Notes under the pieces: model-generated
What the model was told of the DNA's origin: nothing
The model's database searches: none
The model's input: only the letters and a program-made list of their open reading frames with translations
Part shown: in pieces, positions 5,203-11,670 of the stretch
Position numbering within the stretch: the first letter of the stretch is position 1
How the letters are laid out: each line of letters starts with the position of its first letter
Made by a program: the position numbers and the translations under genes
Assembly: GCA_035506295.1 (NCBI GenBank)
Contig: DATJPR010000083.1
Location: 1-11,670 of the forward strand
Length of the DNA stretch: 11,670 bases
Reading direction: 5' to 3'
Source of the DNA: DATJPR01 sp035506295
Lineage (GTDB): Bacteria; Bacteroidota; Ignavibacteria; UBA10030; UBA6906

Positions 5203-8001
5203 TCAGCGGCGGCGTTTTGCCGCCGACTTCTTTGCCGCTTTGCGTGCCGGTTTGGCAGCGCGCTTCGGAGCGGCCTTCTTCGCCGCCGGCGCACCGCCGG
5301 CAAGCGCCGCCTGCGCGGCAGCCAGCCGTGCGATCGGCACGCGGAACGGGGAACACGACACGTAGTTCATCCCGACCCGGTAGCAGAATCCCACCGAGGA
5401 AGGCTCACCACCGTGCTCGCCGCAGATCCCGATCTTCAGTTTCGGGCGCGTGCTGCGTCCCTTTTCGATCGCGATCTGGATGAGCTGACCGACCCCTTCC
5501 TGGTCCAGGACCTGGAACGGATCCACCGGAAGGACTTTCTTCTCCACGTAGTCCGGCACGAATCCGCCGATATCGTCACGCGAGAAGCCGAAGCCCATCT
5601 GCGTCAGGTCGTTGGTGCCGAACGAGAAGAACTCCGCCGATTCCGCGATCTTGTCCGCCGTGATGGCAGCCCGCGGCACTTCGATCATCGTCCCGTAGAG
5701 GTAGTCGATGCTCTTCACGCCGTACTTCGCGCAGACTTCGGCGTAGATCGCATCCACGATCGCACGCTGGTGCACCAGTTCGGACTTTGAACCGACCACC
5801 GGCACCATGATCTCCGGCAACGCCTTCTTTCCTTCCTTCACAAGCTCCACCGCGGACTCGAAGATCGCCCTGACCTGCATCTCGGTGATCTCCGGGTAGG
5901 TGATGCCCAGGCGAACGCCGCGATGCCCCATCATCGGGTTGTTCTCGTGCAGCGCTTCCGCGCGCTTGGAGAACTCGTCGGCCGAAATGCCGAGCGATTG
6001 CGCGAGCTTTGCGCGCTCGTCGGCACGCTGCGGGACAAATTCGTGCAGCGGCGGATCCAGCAGCCGGACCGTCACCGGAAGGCCGTCCATGACCGCCATC
6101 GTGTCCTTGATGTCCTTCTTCACGAACGGATAGAGCTCGTTCAGCGCGGCTCTCCGCTCCGCTTCCGTGGATGCCACGATCATCTTGCGGAGGAGGAAGA
6201 GCGGCTGTTCCGAATTCTTCCCGTAGAACATGTGCTCCGTCCGGAAGAGGCCGATCCCTTCTGCGCCGAAGCTGCGCGCCTTGAGGGCGTCGTCCGGCGT
6301 GTCCGCGTTTGTGCGCACGCCGATCGTCCGGAACTTGTCGACGATCTTCATGTACGCGACAAACCGCGGATTCTCCGTGGAGCTCACCATGGGCAGCTTG
6401 CCTGCGTACACGCGGCCGCGCGTGCCGTTCAAGGTGATCTGATCCCCTTCACGGTACGTTTTGCCGTCCACGGTCATGGTCTTGGCGTGCACGTCGATGT
6501 GGAGCGCACTGCACCCAACGATGCAGCATTTGCCCCAACCGCGCGCGACCAGGGCCGCGTGGCTTGTCATGCCGCCGCGGGCCGTCAGGATCCCCTCCGC
6601 TGCACGCATCCCTTCGACGTCTTCGGGATTCGTCTCTTCGCGGACGAGGATGACCTTCTTGCCGCTCTTCGCCCATTCAACGGCGTCATTCGCGGTGAAC
6701 ACGATCTGCCCGTTTGCCCCGCCGGGGCCCGCGGGAAGACCGACTGCCATCGCCGCCGACGTTTTTTCCGCTGCGGGATCGACGATGGGATGCAGCAGTT
6801 CATCAAGCTGGTCGGGCGACACGCGCTTCACGGCTTCCTTCTCGTCGATCAATCGCTCGTGCAGCATGTCCATGGCCATGTTGAGCGCCGCTGTCCCGGT
6901 GCGCTTCCCGATCCGGCACTGCAGCATCCAGAGACGGCCCTCCTGAATCGTGAACTCGATGTCCTGCATGTCTTTGAAGTGCTTCTCCAGTCTGACGCGA
7001 ATCTTGTCAAGATCCTGGTACACTTTCGCCATCGCAGTCTCGAGCGAAGGAAGTTCGCGTGTCTGGTCGCCCTTGGTCGCTTCGTTGAGCGGGAACGGAG
7101 TCCGGATACCCGCGACAACATCCTCGCCCTGCGCGTTGGTCAGCCACTCACCATAGAACTTGTTCTCGCCGGTCGCAGGGTTGCGGCTGAACGCCACCCC
7201 CGTCGCGGACGTCTCGCCCATGTTCCCGAAGACCATCGCCTGAACGTTGACCGCCGTGCCCCACTCGTCGGGGATATGCTCGATGCGGCGGTAGGAAACC
7301 GCCCGCTTGCCGTTCCAGGAGGAGAACACCGCGCCGATCCCGCCCCACAACTGCTCTTTGGGATCATCGGGGAAATCCTTCCCGAGGACCTCACGGACAC
7401 GCGCCTTGAATTTGTCGCACAGGTCCTTCAGTTCGTCAGCCGGGATGTCCGCATCGGTTTTGTACCCCTTTGCCTTCTTGAGTTCGCCAAGCATCTTGTC
7501 GAGCTGCACGCGAATGCCTCTTCCCTCTCCCGGCTCGATCCCCGCGGCCTTCTCCATCACCACGTCGGAATACATCATGATCAGCCGTCGATAGGCATCC
7601 CACACAAAACGATCATTGTTGGTCTTGGCGATCAGGCCGGGGATGGTGGCGGTGCAGAGACCGACATTCAGCACCGTCTCCATCATGCCGGGCATGGACT
7701 TGCGCGCGCCGGAGCGGACCGAAACCAGAAGCGGATTCTTGGGATCGCCGAACTTCATTCCCATGATCCCTTCCACTTTCTTCAACGCCGCCTCCACGTC
7801 CTTCTTCAGCGTGGCTGGATAAGACTGCTTGTGTTGATAGAAATAGGTGCACACTTCGGTAGTGATGGTGAAACCTGCGGGCACGGGAATGCCCAACAAC
7901 GCCATCTCCGCCAGGTTCGCCCCCTTGCCGCCAAGGAGGTTTTTCATGTCGGCCCTACCGTCGCTCTTCCCCTTCCCGAAGAAATAAACGTCTTTCTGCA
8001 T
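5203..8001 (-). CDS. ppdK: Pyruvate, phosphate dikinase
   Basis: The enzyme interconverts pyruvate, ATP and phosphate with phosphoenolpyruvate, AMP and pyrophosphate in the cytoplasm; it can serve gluconeogenesis or PPi-linked glycolysis. Domains in order are the N-terminal nucleotide-binding domain (YFFGKGKSDG, LLGGKGANLAEM 22-33, SVRSGARKSMPGMMETVLN 94-112), the swivelling phosphohistidine domain with GGMTSHAALVARG (476-488, catalytic His481), and the C-terminal PEP/pyruvate TIM barrel with FGTNDLTQMGFGFSRDD (794-810) and GICGEHGGEP (858-867, catalytic Cys860). All key residues are present. At 932 residues it is longer than the usual 870-910; the excess is a low-complexity Lys/Arg/Ala tail from about residue 898. 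The start ATG at 8001 follows AAGGA (8007-8011) with a 5-base spacer. It is flanked by a 71-base gap upstream and a hairpin-containing gap downstream, so it may be expressed separately from its neighbours. Identification is certain; the tail function is unknown. Confidence 0.98.
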   Translation of the reverse strand: MQKDVYFFGKGKSDGRADMKNLLGGKGANLAEMALLGIPVPAGFTITTEVCTYFYQHKQSYPATLKKDVEAALKKVEGIMGMKFGDPKNPLLVSVRSGARKSMPGMMETVLNVGLCTATIPGLIAKTNNDRFVWDAYRRLIMMYSDVVMEKAAGIEPGEGRGIRVQLDKMLGELKKAKGYKTDADIPADELKDLCDKFKARVREVLGKDFPDDPKEQLWGGIGAVFSSWNGKRAVSYRRIEHIPDEWGTAVNVQAMVFGNMGETSATGVAFSRNPATGENKFYGEWLTNAQGEDVVAGIRTPFPLNEATKGDQTRELPSLETAMAKVYQDLDKIRVRLEKHFKDMQDIEFTIQEGRLWMLQCRIGKRTGTAALNMAMDMLHERLIDEKEAVKRVSPDQLDELLHPIVDPAAEKTSAAMAVGLPAGPGGANGQIVFTANDAVEWAKSGKKVILVREETNPEDVEGMRAAEGILTARGGMTSHAALVARGWGKCCIVGCSALHIDVHAKTMTVDGKTYREGDQITLNGTRGRVYAGKLPMVSSTENPRFVAYMKIVDKFRTIGVRTNADTPDDALKARSFGAEGIGLFRTEHMFYGKNSEQPLFLLRKMIVASTEAERRAALNELYPFVKKDIKDTMAVMDGLPVTVRLLDPPLHEFVPQRADERAKLAQSLGISADEFSKRAEALHENNPMMGHRGVRLGITYPEITEMQVRAIFESAVELVKEGKKALPEIMVPVVGSKSELVHQRAIVDAIYAEVCAKYGVKSIDYLYGTMIEVPRAAITADKIAESAEFFSFGTNDLTQMGFGFSRDDIGGFVPDYVEKKVLPVDPFQVLDQEGVGQLIQIAIEKGRSTRPKLKIGICGEHGGEPSSVGFCYRVGMNYVSCSPFRVPIARLAAAQAALAGGAPAAKKAAPKRAAKPARKAAKKSAAKRRR

Positions 8002-8072
8002 AGTAGTCCTTCAGTGTGTGATGTGTCTTGATTGTGTGTTTGTCGCTCTCTGGTTCCAACACTCTTGTCTGT
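8002..8072 (-). promoter_or_regulatory. CA-rich, G-poor leader of ppdK
   Basis: On the minus strand most of the gap upstream of ppdK is rich in CA steps (about 8013-8043, repeated ACAC/CACA units) and should be unstructured in RNA, ending in the AAGGA ribosome binding site at 8007-8011. I see no clear promoter in it. A TTGAAC that could be a -35 element overlaps the stop of the upstream gene (8073-8075), but no matching -10 follows. ppdK could therefore be read through from the lpx block. Confidence 0.3.
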
Positions 8073-8762
8073 TCAACCCCGTGCTTCCGCGATGAACTTC
8101 TCGAGGAGCGCCCGTGAGAAGGGGTTGTTGTCGTCTTTCAGCCGTTCCGGGTGCCACTGCACGCCGAGGAGAAATGGCTGACCGTCCGTCCGGTCCAATT
8201 CCACACATTCTATCACCCCGTCATGCGCCCGGGCGGAAGCACGAAGGCCAAGTCCGGGCTGATCCACCGACTGGTGGTGAAACGTGTTCGCGTCTCCCCT
8301 CACCGTTCCCAGCACCGACGCAAGGAACGAGCCCTTCTCGACGCTGACGGGATGAAGCCTTTGCACGGCATTGCCGACGCGATGTCCTCGGAATCCCGCC
8401 TTCTCGATGTCCGGGATGAGGGTTCCCCCGAACGCCACATTCAACAGTTGGGCGCCGCGACAGATGCCGAGAATCGGCAAACGGTGCGCGCGGGCGCGCT
8501 CTACGAGTTTGAGTTCAAACGCATCTCGAGCTTCATTCACCTCTTTGCAAAGGTCGACGGCGCCGGCCTGACCGTACGACTCGGGATGAACGTCGCCACC
8601 ACCCGAGAGCACCAGGGCATCGCAATGAGCCAGCAATCGCACATTTTGCAGACTGCACGACAACAGAACGATGTCGACGTCTTCGCCGCCACGCTTGAGC
8701 CACTCCGCATACGACTCGAGCGTCGAGCGGTCCCTCATGGGGTCGGTAAGGCCGATCAGCAT
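8073..8762 (-). CDS. PuuD-like class I glutamine amidotransferase (peptidase C26, gamma-glutamyl hydrolase type)
   Basis: A 229-residue single-domain protein. The nucleophile elbow is GICRGAQLLNVAFGG (99-113, Cys101), and the rest of the triad is in GVQWHPE (200-206, His204 and Glu206). LSGGGDVHP (52-60) and NTFHHQSVD (159-167) are hallmarks of the gamma-glutamyl-GABA hydrolase (PuuD) branch, which cleaves gamma-glutamyl amide or peptide bonds. Without polyamine genes around it, the true substrate cannot be stated, so I give no symbol. The start ATG at 8762 overlaps the lpxK stop in ATGCTGA (8756-8762), with AAAGGAA at 8773-8779 upstream, which points to translational coupling with lpxK. It is the last gene of the overlapping lpxB-TPR-lpxK series, an unusual place for this family. 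It starts a few residues shorter than many homologues, but the first strand (MLIGLTDP) is present. Confidence 0.88.
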   Translation of the reverse strand: MLIGLTDPMRDRSTLESYAEWLKRGGEDVDIVLLSCSLQNVRLLAHCDALVLSGGGDVHPESYGQAGAVDLCKEVNEARDAFELKLVERARAHRLPILGICRGAQLLNVAFGGTLIPDIEKAGFRGHRVGNAVQRLHPVSVEKGSFLASVLGTVRGDANTFHHQSVDQPGLGLRASARAHDGVIECVELDRTDGQPFLLGVQWHPERLKDDNNPFSRALLEKFIAEARG

Positions 8763-9826
8763 AGCGGTCCAGTTCCTTTGAGCACTCTCATGATCGCCCG
8801 CTGCAATTCTTGTTCCCCCTCGAAGATCTCGATCTTCATGCGAAATACGACGTGTGGCACGATGCTCTGTGCGACGAATTCACGCGCCCAATCGCCTGTC
8901 AGACGCATCGCATCCTTCTCCGTGGTAGCGATCAGGCCGGCGCCCATTGCGTGTGCCCTACCGACCACCGATTCGAGATCCGCCGCCGTGTAGCGATGGT
9001 GATCACCGAATGCCGTTCCTCCCACCACACGGCAACCCGCCTCTCGAACGGTCGCCCTGAACCCCTCCGGGTCGCCGATGCCGCTCATCACGTACGCCTG
9101 CTCTCCAGCTTGAAGGTCGAACGTCTTGCCCGTCCGGAGATCGAGAGCGCTTTCAAAGGCTGCGCGAAACCCGAACACCGGTGCACTACTCCATTCCCTC
9201 AGCGCCCGTGCCACCGTGCTGACTTCCTCCACCGTGTCCAGCTTCGACACGGCCAGAAGACCTGCACGCCGGATTCCCCCGAGCGGCTCACGCCGGTAAC
9301 CCGCAGGGAGCATGGCCTCATGGAGGAGGTCGCGCCTTCCATCGACAACGAGGATATCGAGGTCCCGCCTCAACGACCGGTGCTGGTAACCATCATCCAT
9401 AACAAGAACATCTGCTCCGAGCTCGCCGACCGCGATCTCCGCGGCAACTTTCCTTCGTTCGGCCACGATGACGACTGCGTTCCTGTGGCGCCCCGCAAGC
9501 ATTGCGGCTTCATCCCCTGCTTGATTCGCTCCAACCACGTTGCCGTCGCCGCGCGCCACGACGACGGGTCCTTTCGATTCGCGCCCGTATCCCCTGCTGA
9601 TGATGCCGACTTTCCTCCCGGCTGCCTCCAGCCGTCCGACGATCTCATCCACGAGAGGCGTTTTCCCCGTTCCACCCGCAGTGAGGTTCCCCACGGAAAT
9701 CACCGGCGCGACAACTTTGCTGCTCGTGAAAATTCCCGCATCGTAACATCTGTTCCGGACCGCCATCATCCCGCCGTACACCCACGCCAGCGGGAGAAGC
9801 GCTGGGTGCGGCCGCATGCTGCTCAT
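8756..9826 (-). CDS. lpxK: Tetraacyldisaccharide 4'-kinase LpxK
   Basis: LpxK phosphorylates the 4' position of the lipid A disaccharide precursor with ATP at the inner face of the cytoplasmic membrane, giving lipid IVA. The 356-residue product has family length. Visible are an N-terminal amphipathic/membrane-associated stretch (HPALLPLAWVYGGMMAVRN, 7-25), the P-loop NLTAGGTGKTP (47-57), ISRGYGR (76-82), AGDEAAMLA (103-111, where the Asp corresponds to the catalytic residue of the family), DDGYQHR (144-150), FGDHHRYT (273-280) and TTEKDAMRL (301-309). The ATG at 9826 forms an ATGA overlap (9823-9826) with the preceding TPR gene; a second ATG three codons in is a less likely start. Its own stop overlaps the next gene by 7 bases. 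With lpxB two genes upstream, the context is lipid A assembly; the order of reactions (LpxB product is the LpxK substrate) matches the gene order. Confidence 0.97.
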   Translation of the reverse strand: MSSMRPHPALLPLAWVYGGMMAVRNRCYDAGIFTSSKVVAPVISVGNLTAGGTGKTPLVDEIVGRLEAAGRKVGIISRGYGRESKGPVVVARGDGNVVGANQAGDEAAMLAGRHRNAVVIVAERRKVAAEIAVGELGADVLVMDDGYQHRSLRRDLDILVVDGRRDLLHEAMLPAGYRREPLGGIRRAGLLAVSKLDTVEEVSTVARALREWSSAPVFGFRAAFESALDLRTGKTFDLQAGEQAYVMSGIGDPEGFRATVREAGCRVVGGTAFGDHHRYTAADLESVVGRAHAMGAGLIATTEKDAMRLTGDWAREFVAQSIVPHVVFRMKIEIFEGEQELQRAIMRVLKGTGPLC

Positions 9827-10725
9827 GGGAGCGCACCGGCTTCGCTCAGCCGGCGTTCCACGCTTTTCAGCTTGTCGTCGAAGTGATAGACCTGATACAA
9901 CCGGCGGAGCAGTTGAAGGATTGCTGTCCGGTCTTCGGTCAGTCTCTTGACCGCGTCGCCTGTTGCCCCATGCGTCGCCTTCAGTGCTGCAAGTCGATCA
10001 TCGACGGCACTGAGTCCGGCCTCCAGTGACCGCTGAGCAGTCTGATCCCTGTCGATCTTCATATAGGCACGGCCGAGCTGCCGGTAGTACCCGCCGAGAT
10101 AAGCGGACTGCTTGAACCTGTCGATCGCTTCCTTCTGTGTCCGCACCACATTCTGGTAATCCGCGACGCCGAAGTAGGCAAGCCCGAGATTATAGTACTG
10201 CCGCTCAAACGGGAACCGCTCGGCGCTCCTCTTCGCGTACTTCAAGAAACCTCGGTCGTCGCCGAGCGTGACGGAGATTTGGCACAACCGCTCATAGACG
10301 GATTCGTCGGATGTCCCCAGGGCATCAAGACGGCTGAGGTAACCACTGGATTCCCTGAGATTGCGGTTACGGGCCTGGGCGGCGCCCTCATTGTCCTCCA
10401 TTGCCATATCGTAGTGCAGCATTCCCAGATCTGTGAGGACGTCCACGGACGAGGAGTCGATGTTCAACGCCTTGCGAAGAACGACGTCGGCGCTGTCATA
10501 GCTGTGCACCAGATACAGGTGGTGACCTTCACGAAACAACTCATCGCGCAACGCTGCAGTCGAAAGTCCGGCATCTCCGCTGGTGTTGCCCGACGATCCG
10601 CACGAGGCAAACAGTCCGCTTGCAAGCGCCATCAACGTCAGCCAACGCGCCGCCGCGACGGATCGAACAACGACTCTGTGCCGTATGGTGGTACCGTCTG
10701 CCATTTCATTTATCCACCGGATCAC
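9823..10725 (-). CDS. TPR-containing putative lipoprotein of unknown function, between lpxB and lpxK
   Basis: A 300-residue protein that begins with a basic n-region (RHRVVVRSVAAAR), a hydrophobic stretch and a lipobox-like LFASC ending at Cys42, followed by a Gly/Ser/Asn-rich linker. This suggests export and lipid anchoring; Phe at -3 is less usual than Leu. The mature part is helical, with TPR-like units at about 58-91, 143-170, 174-207 and 211-244 (for example YYNLGLAYFGVADYQNVV 177-194), then a charged helical C terminus that may form a coiled coil (about 255-297). The start is probably GTG at 10725, overlapping the lpxB stop (GTGA, 10722-10725). An ATG at 10704 (seven codons in, with GGTGG 9 bases upstream) is a good alternative. 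The stop overlaps the lpxK start. I do not recognise a named family; the position suggests a role in envelope or lipid A assembly, but that is inference. Confidence 0.8.
   Translation of the reverse strand: MIRWINEMADGTTIRHRVVVRSVAAARWLTLMALASGLFASCGSSGNTSGDAGLSTAALRDELFREGHHLYLVHSYDSADVVLRKALNIDSSSVDVLTDLGMLHYDMAMEDNEGAAQARNRNLRESSGYLSRLDALGTSDESVYERLCQISVTLGDDRGFLKYAKRSAERFPFERQYYNLGLAYFGVADYQNVVRTQKEAIDRFKQSAYLGGYYRQLGRAYMKIDRDQTAQRSLEAGLSAVDDRLAALKATHGATGDAVKRLTEDRTAILQLLRRLYQVYHFDDKLKSVERRLSEAGALP
9836..9853 (-). other. Small hairpin ahead of the lpxK start
   Basis: CCGGCT and AGCCGG form a perfect 6-bp stem with a 6-base loop inside the last codons of the TPR gene. It ends 9 bases before the lpxK ATG, in the place where a ribosome binding site would be expected, and no Shine-Dalgarno sequence is visible there. 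Ribosomes finishing the TPR gene would melt it, which would fit translational coupling; chance in GC-rich coding sequence is also possible. Confidence 0.3.
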
Positions 10726-11670
10726 GCCGCCCGGACGAAAGAGAGAACCGATTGGGCGACCTTTTCCGAAGCGCCCGGTCCGCCGAGCCTTTCCCGGATG
10801 ATCCCGAGATCCTGCCGCATCTTCTGCGCCTTCACCTCGTCTGCGACGAGCGATGAAACTTCGTCAAAAAGTCTGGAGGGCGTGAGATCGCCCTGGATGA
10901 GCTCGGGGGCAACCTGTTTCCCGGCCACAATGTTCGCCAGACCGATGTTCGGAACATCGATCAGCATCCTCCCGATCTGGTACGTGAGGGGCGATGTCTT
11001 GTAGACGATCACCATCGGAGTCCCGAACCATCCCGTCTCCAGCGTTGCTGTCCCCGAGGTCACAATGGCCACATCGGCGTGATGCATCAGGTCGTAGGTG
11101 GCATGCTCGACGGGGACGATGCCGTGATCTTTCAGCGGATATTTCCCCAGAACCTCGAGCCCCAGATTTGGCGCGACCCCGACTGCTGCCTGCACGCCGA
11201 ACTTCTGCACAAGACGCCGCGCCGCGTCGATCATCACGGGAAAGATCTTTTCAATTTCCTGGACCCTGCTCCCTGGAAGAAGGGCAACCACCTTCTTCGC
11301 GGGATTCAGTCCGTGATCGGCAAAGAACTGCTCCCGTGTCGTGTCGCACGAAATCCGTTCGACGATCGGGTGCCCGACAAACTCGACGTCGATGCCGGCC
11401 CTGCGGTAGATTTCCACCTCAAAGGGAAACACGACCTTCATGCTGGTCACGATGCCGCGCATTTGCTTCACTCGGCTTTTGTGCCAGGCCCACACCTGGG
11501 GGCTGATGTAGTAGATGACCGGCACGCCTAGCCCCGAGAGCGTCTTCGCGAAACGCAGGTTGAATCCGGGGTAGTCGATGAGCACGGCGACGTCGGGTAT
11601 GCGACTCTTCAGCGTCGACGCCAGCCTGTTCCTCAGCTCCCTCACGGTGTGGAGGTTCTTCAGGACTTCG
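10722..11670 (-). CDS. lpxB: Lipid-A-disaccharide synthase LpxB (5' end outside window)
   Basis: LpxB condenses UDP-2,3-diacylglucosamine with lipid X to form the beta-1',6-linked lipid A disaccharide at the cytoplasmic membrane surface. About 315 codons are visible out of some 380, so roughly the first 65-70 residues are missing; the frame is open to the window edge (first full codon 11669-11667, reading EVLKNLHTVREL). Motifs in order from the first visible residue are VLIDYPGFNLRFAK (about 29-42), YYISPQVWAW (about 53-62), FVGHPIVE (about 97-104), ALLPGSRVQEIEKIFP (about 129-144), SGTATLETGWFGTPMV (about 205-220) and PNIGLANIVAGKQVAPELIQ (about 240-259), typical of the GT19 family. The acceptor loop reads DYPGF where enterobacterial enzymes have DAPDF, a variant I associate with Bacteroidota-like LpxB. 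The stop TGA overlaps the GTG start of the TPR gene. Identification is firm. Confidence 0.97.
   Translation of the reverse strand, partial: EVLKNLHTVRELRNRLASTLKSRIPDVAVLIDYPGFNLRFAKTLSGLGVPVIYYISPQVWAWHKSRVKQMRGIVTSMKVVFPFEVEIYRRAGIDVEFVGHPIVERISCDTTREQFFADHGLNPAKKVVALLPGSRVQEIEKIFPVMIDAARRLVQKFGVQAAVGVAPNLGLEVLGKYPLKDHGIVPVEHATYDLMHHADVAIVTSGTATLETGWFGTPMVIVYKTSPLTYQIGRMLIDVPNIGLANIVAGKQVAPELIQGDLTPSRLFDEVSSLVADEVKAQKMRQDLGIIRERLGGPGASEKVAQSVLSFVRAA

Noticed and set aside
5208..5224. Perfect 6-bp inverted repeat (GGCGGC / GCCGCC) next to the ppdK stop
   Set aside because: It arises from the Ala and Arg codons of the basic tail, there is no T-run after it, and its stem is within coding sequence; probably a by-product of composition.
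5923..8031. A 702-codon open frame on the plus strand opposite ppdK
   Set aside because: It is a shadow of the GC-rich ppdK coding sequence: its product is rich in Arg, His, Leu and Val without any family motif, while the minus strand encodes a complete PPDK with all catalytic residues.
8040..8065. A GGTTC-like stretch in the gap before ppdK, considered as a tRNA T-arm
   Set aside because: There is no acceptor stem, anticodon arm or space for a tRNA in the 71-base gap.
1..11670. Search for a new defence, mobile or secondary-metabolite system
   Set aside because: All ten genes are co-directional; eight are identified enzymes or a transporter class, and no integrase, transposase, terminal repeat, CRISPR repeat or toxin-antitoxin pair is visible. 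The novelty lies in details of individual genes, not in a new gene system.

Overview
The window is a GC-rich stretch of a Gram-negative bacterial chromosome carrying ten genes, all on the minus strand, so transcription runs from high to low coordinates. Two genes (lpxB, lpxK) belong to lipid A synthesis, which means an outer membrane with lipopolysaccharide. Several details recall the FCB group (Bacteroidota, Ignavibacteria, Chlorobi and relatives): the IDYPGFNLR form of the LpxB acceptor loop, the FPPYDF / NFHMPESTLLM form of QueA, and weak or absent Shine-Dalgarno sequences at several starts. This placement is an inference from remembered family patterns, not a search result.

In transcription order: (1) An envelope block, 11670-8073. 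It holds the 3' part of lpxB, a TPR lipoprotein of unknown role, lpxK, and a PuuD-like class I glutamine amidotransferase (peptidase C26). Each gene overlaps the next by 4 to 7 bases, so this is almost certainly one translationally coupled transcript. (2) After a 71-base CA-rich leader comes ppdK, pyruvate phosphate dikinase, with an unusual histone-like Lys/Arg/Ala tail. (3) A 225-base gap holds a perfect 12-bp inverted repeat and then the ribosome binding site of queA. (4) A second block contains queA (queuosine tRNA modification), a 616-residue APC-type permease with an unrecognised soluble C-terminal domain, and ispD (MEP isoprenoid pathway), which overlaps the permease by ATGA. (5) After a 150-base AT-richer gap with a plausible promoter come plsY and the 5' part of gpsA, which make and acylate sn-glycerol-3-phosphate for phospholipids.

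The common theme is cell envelope precursors: lipid A, phospholipid and isoprenoid. PPDK (pyruvate/PEP interconversion) and QueA are added to this. I found no mobile element, CRISPR array, tRNA, rRNA, phage or defence gene. Most of the window is ordinary housekeeping sequence. The parts that deserve a second look are the permease C-terminal domain and its atypical first substrate helix, the basic tail of PPDK, the two uncharacterised genes coupled to lpxB/lpxK, and the strong hairpin between ppdK and queA.
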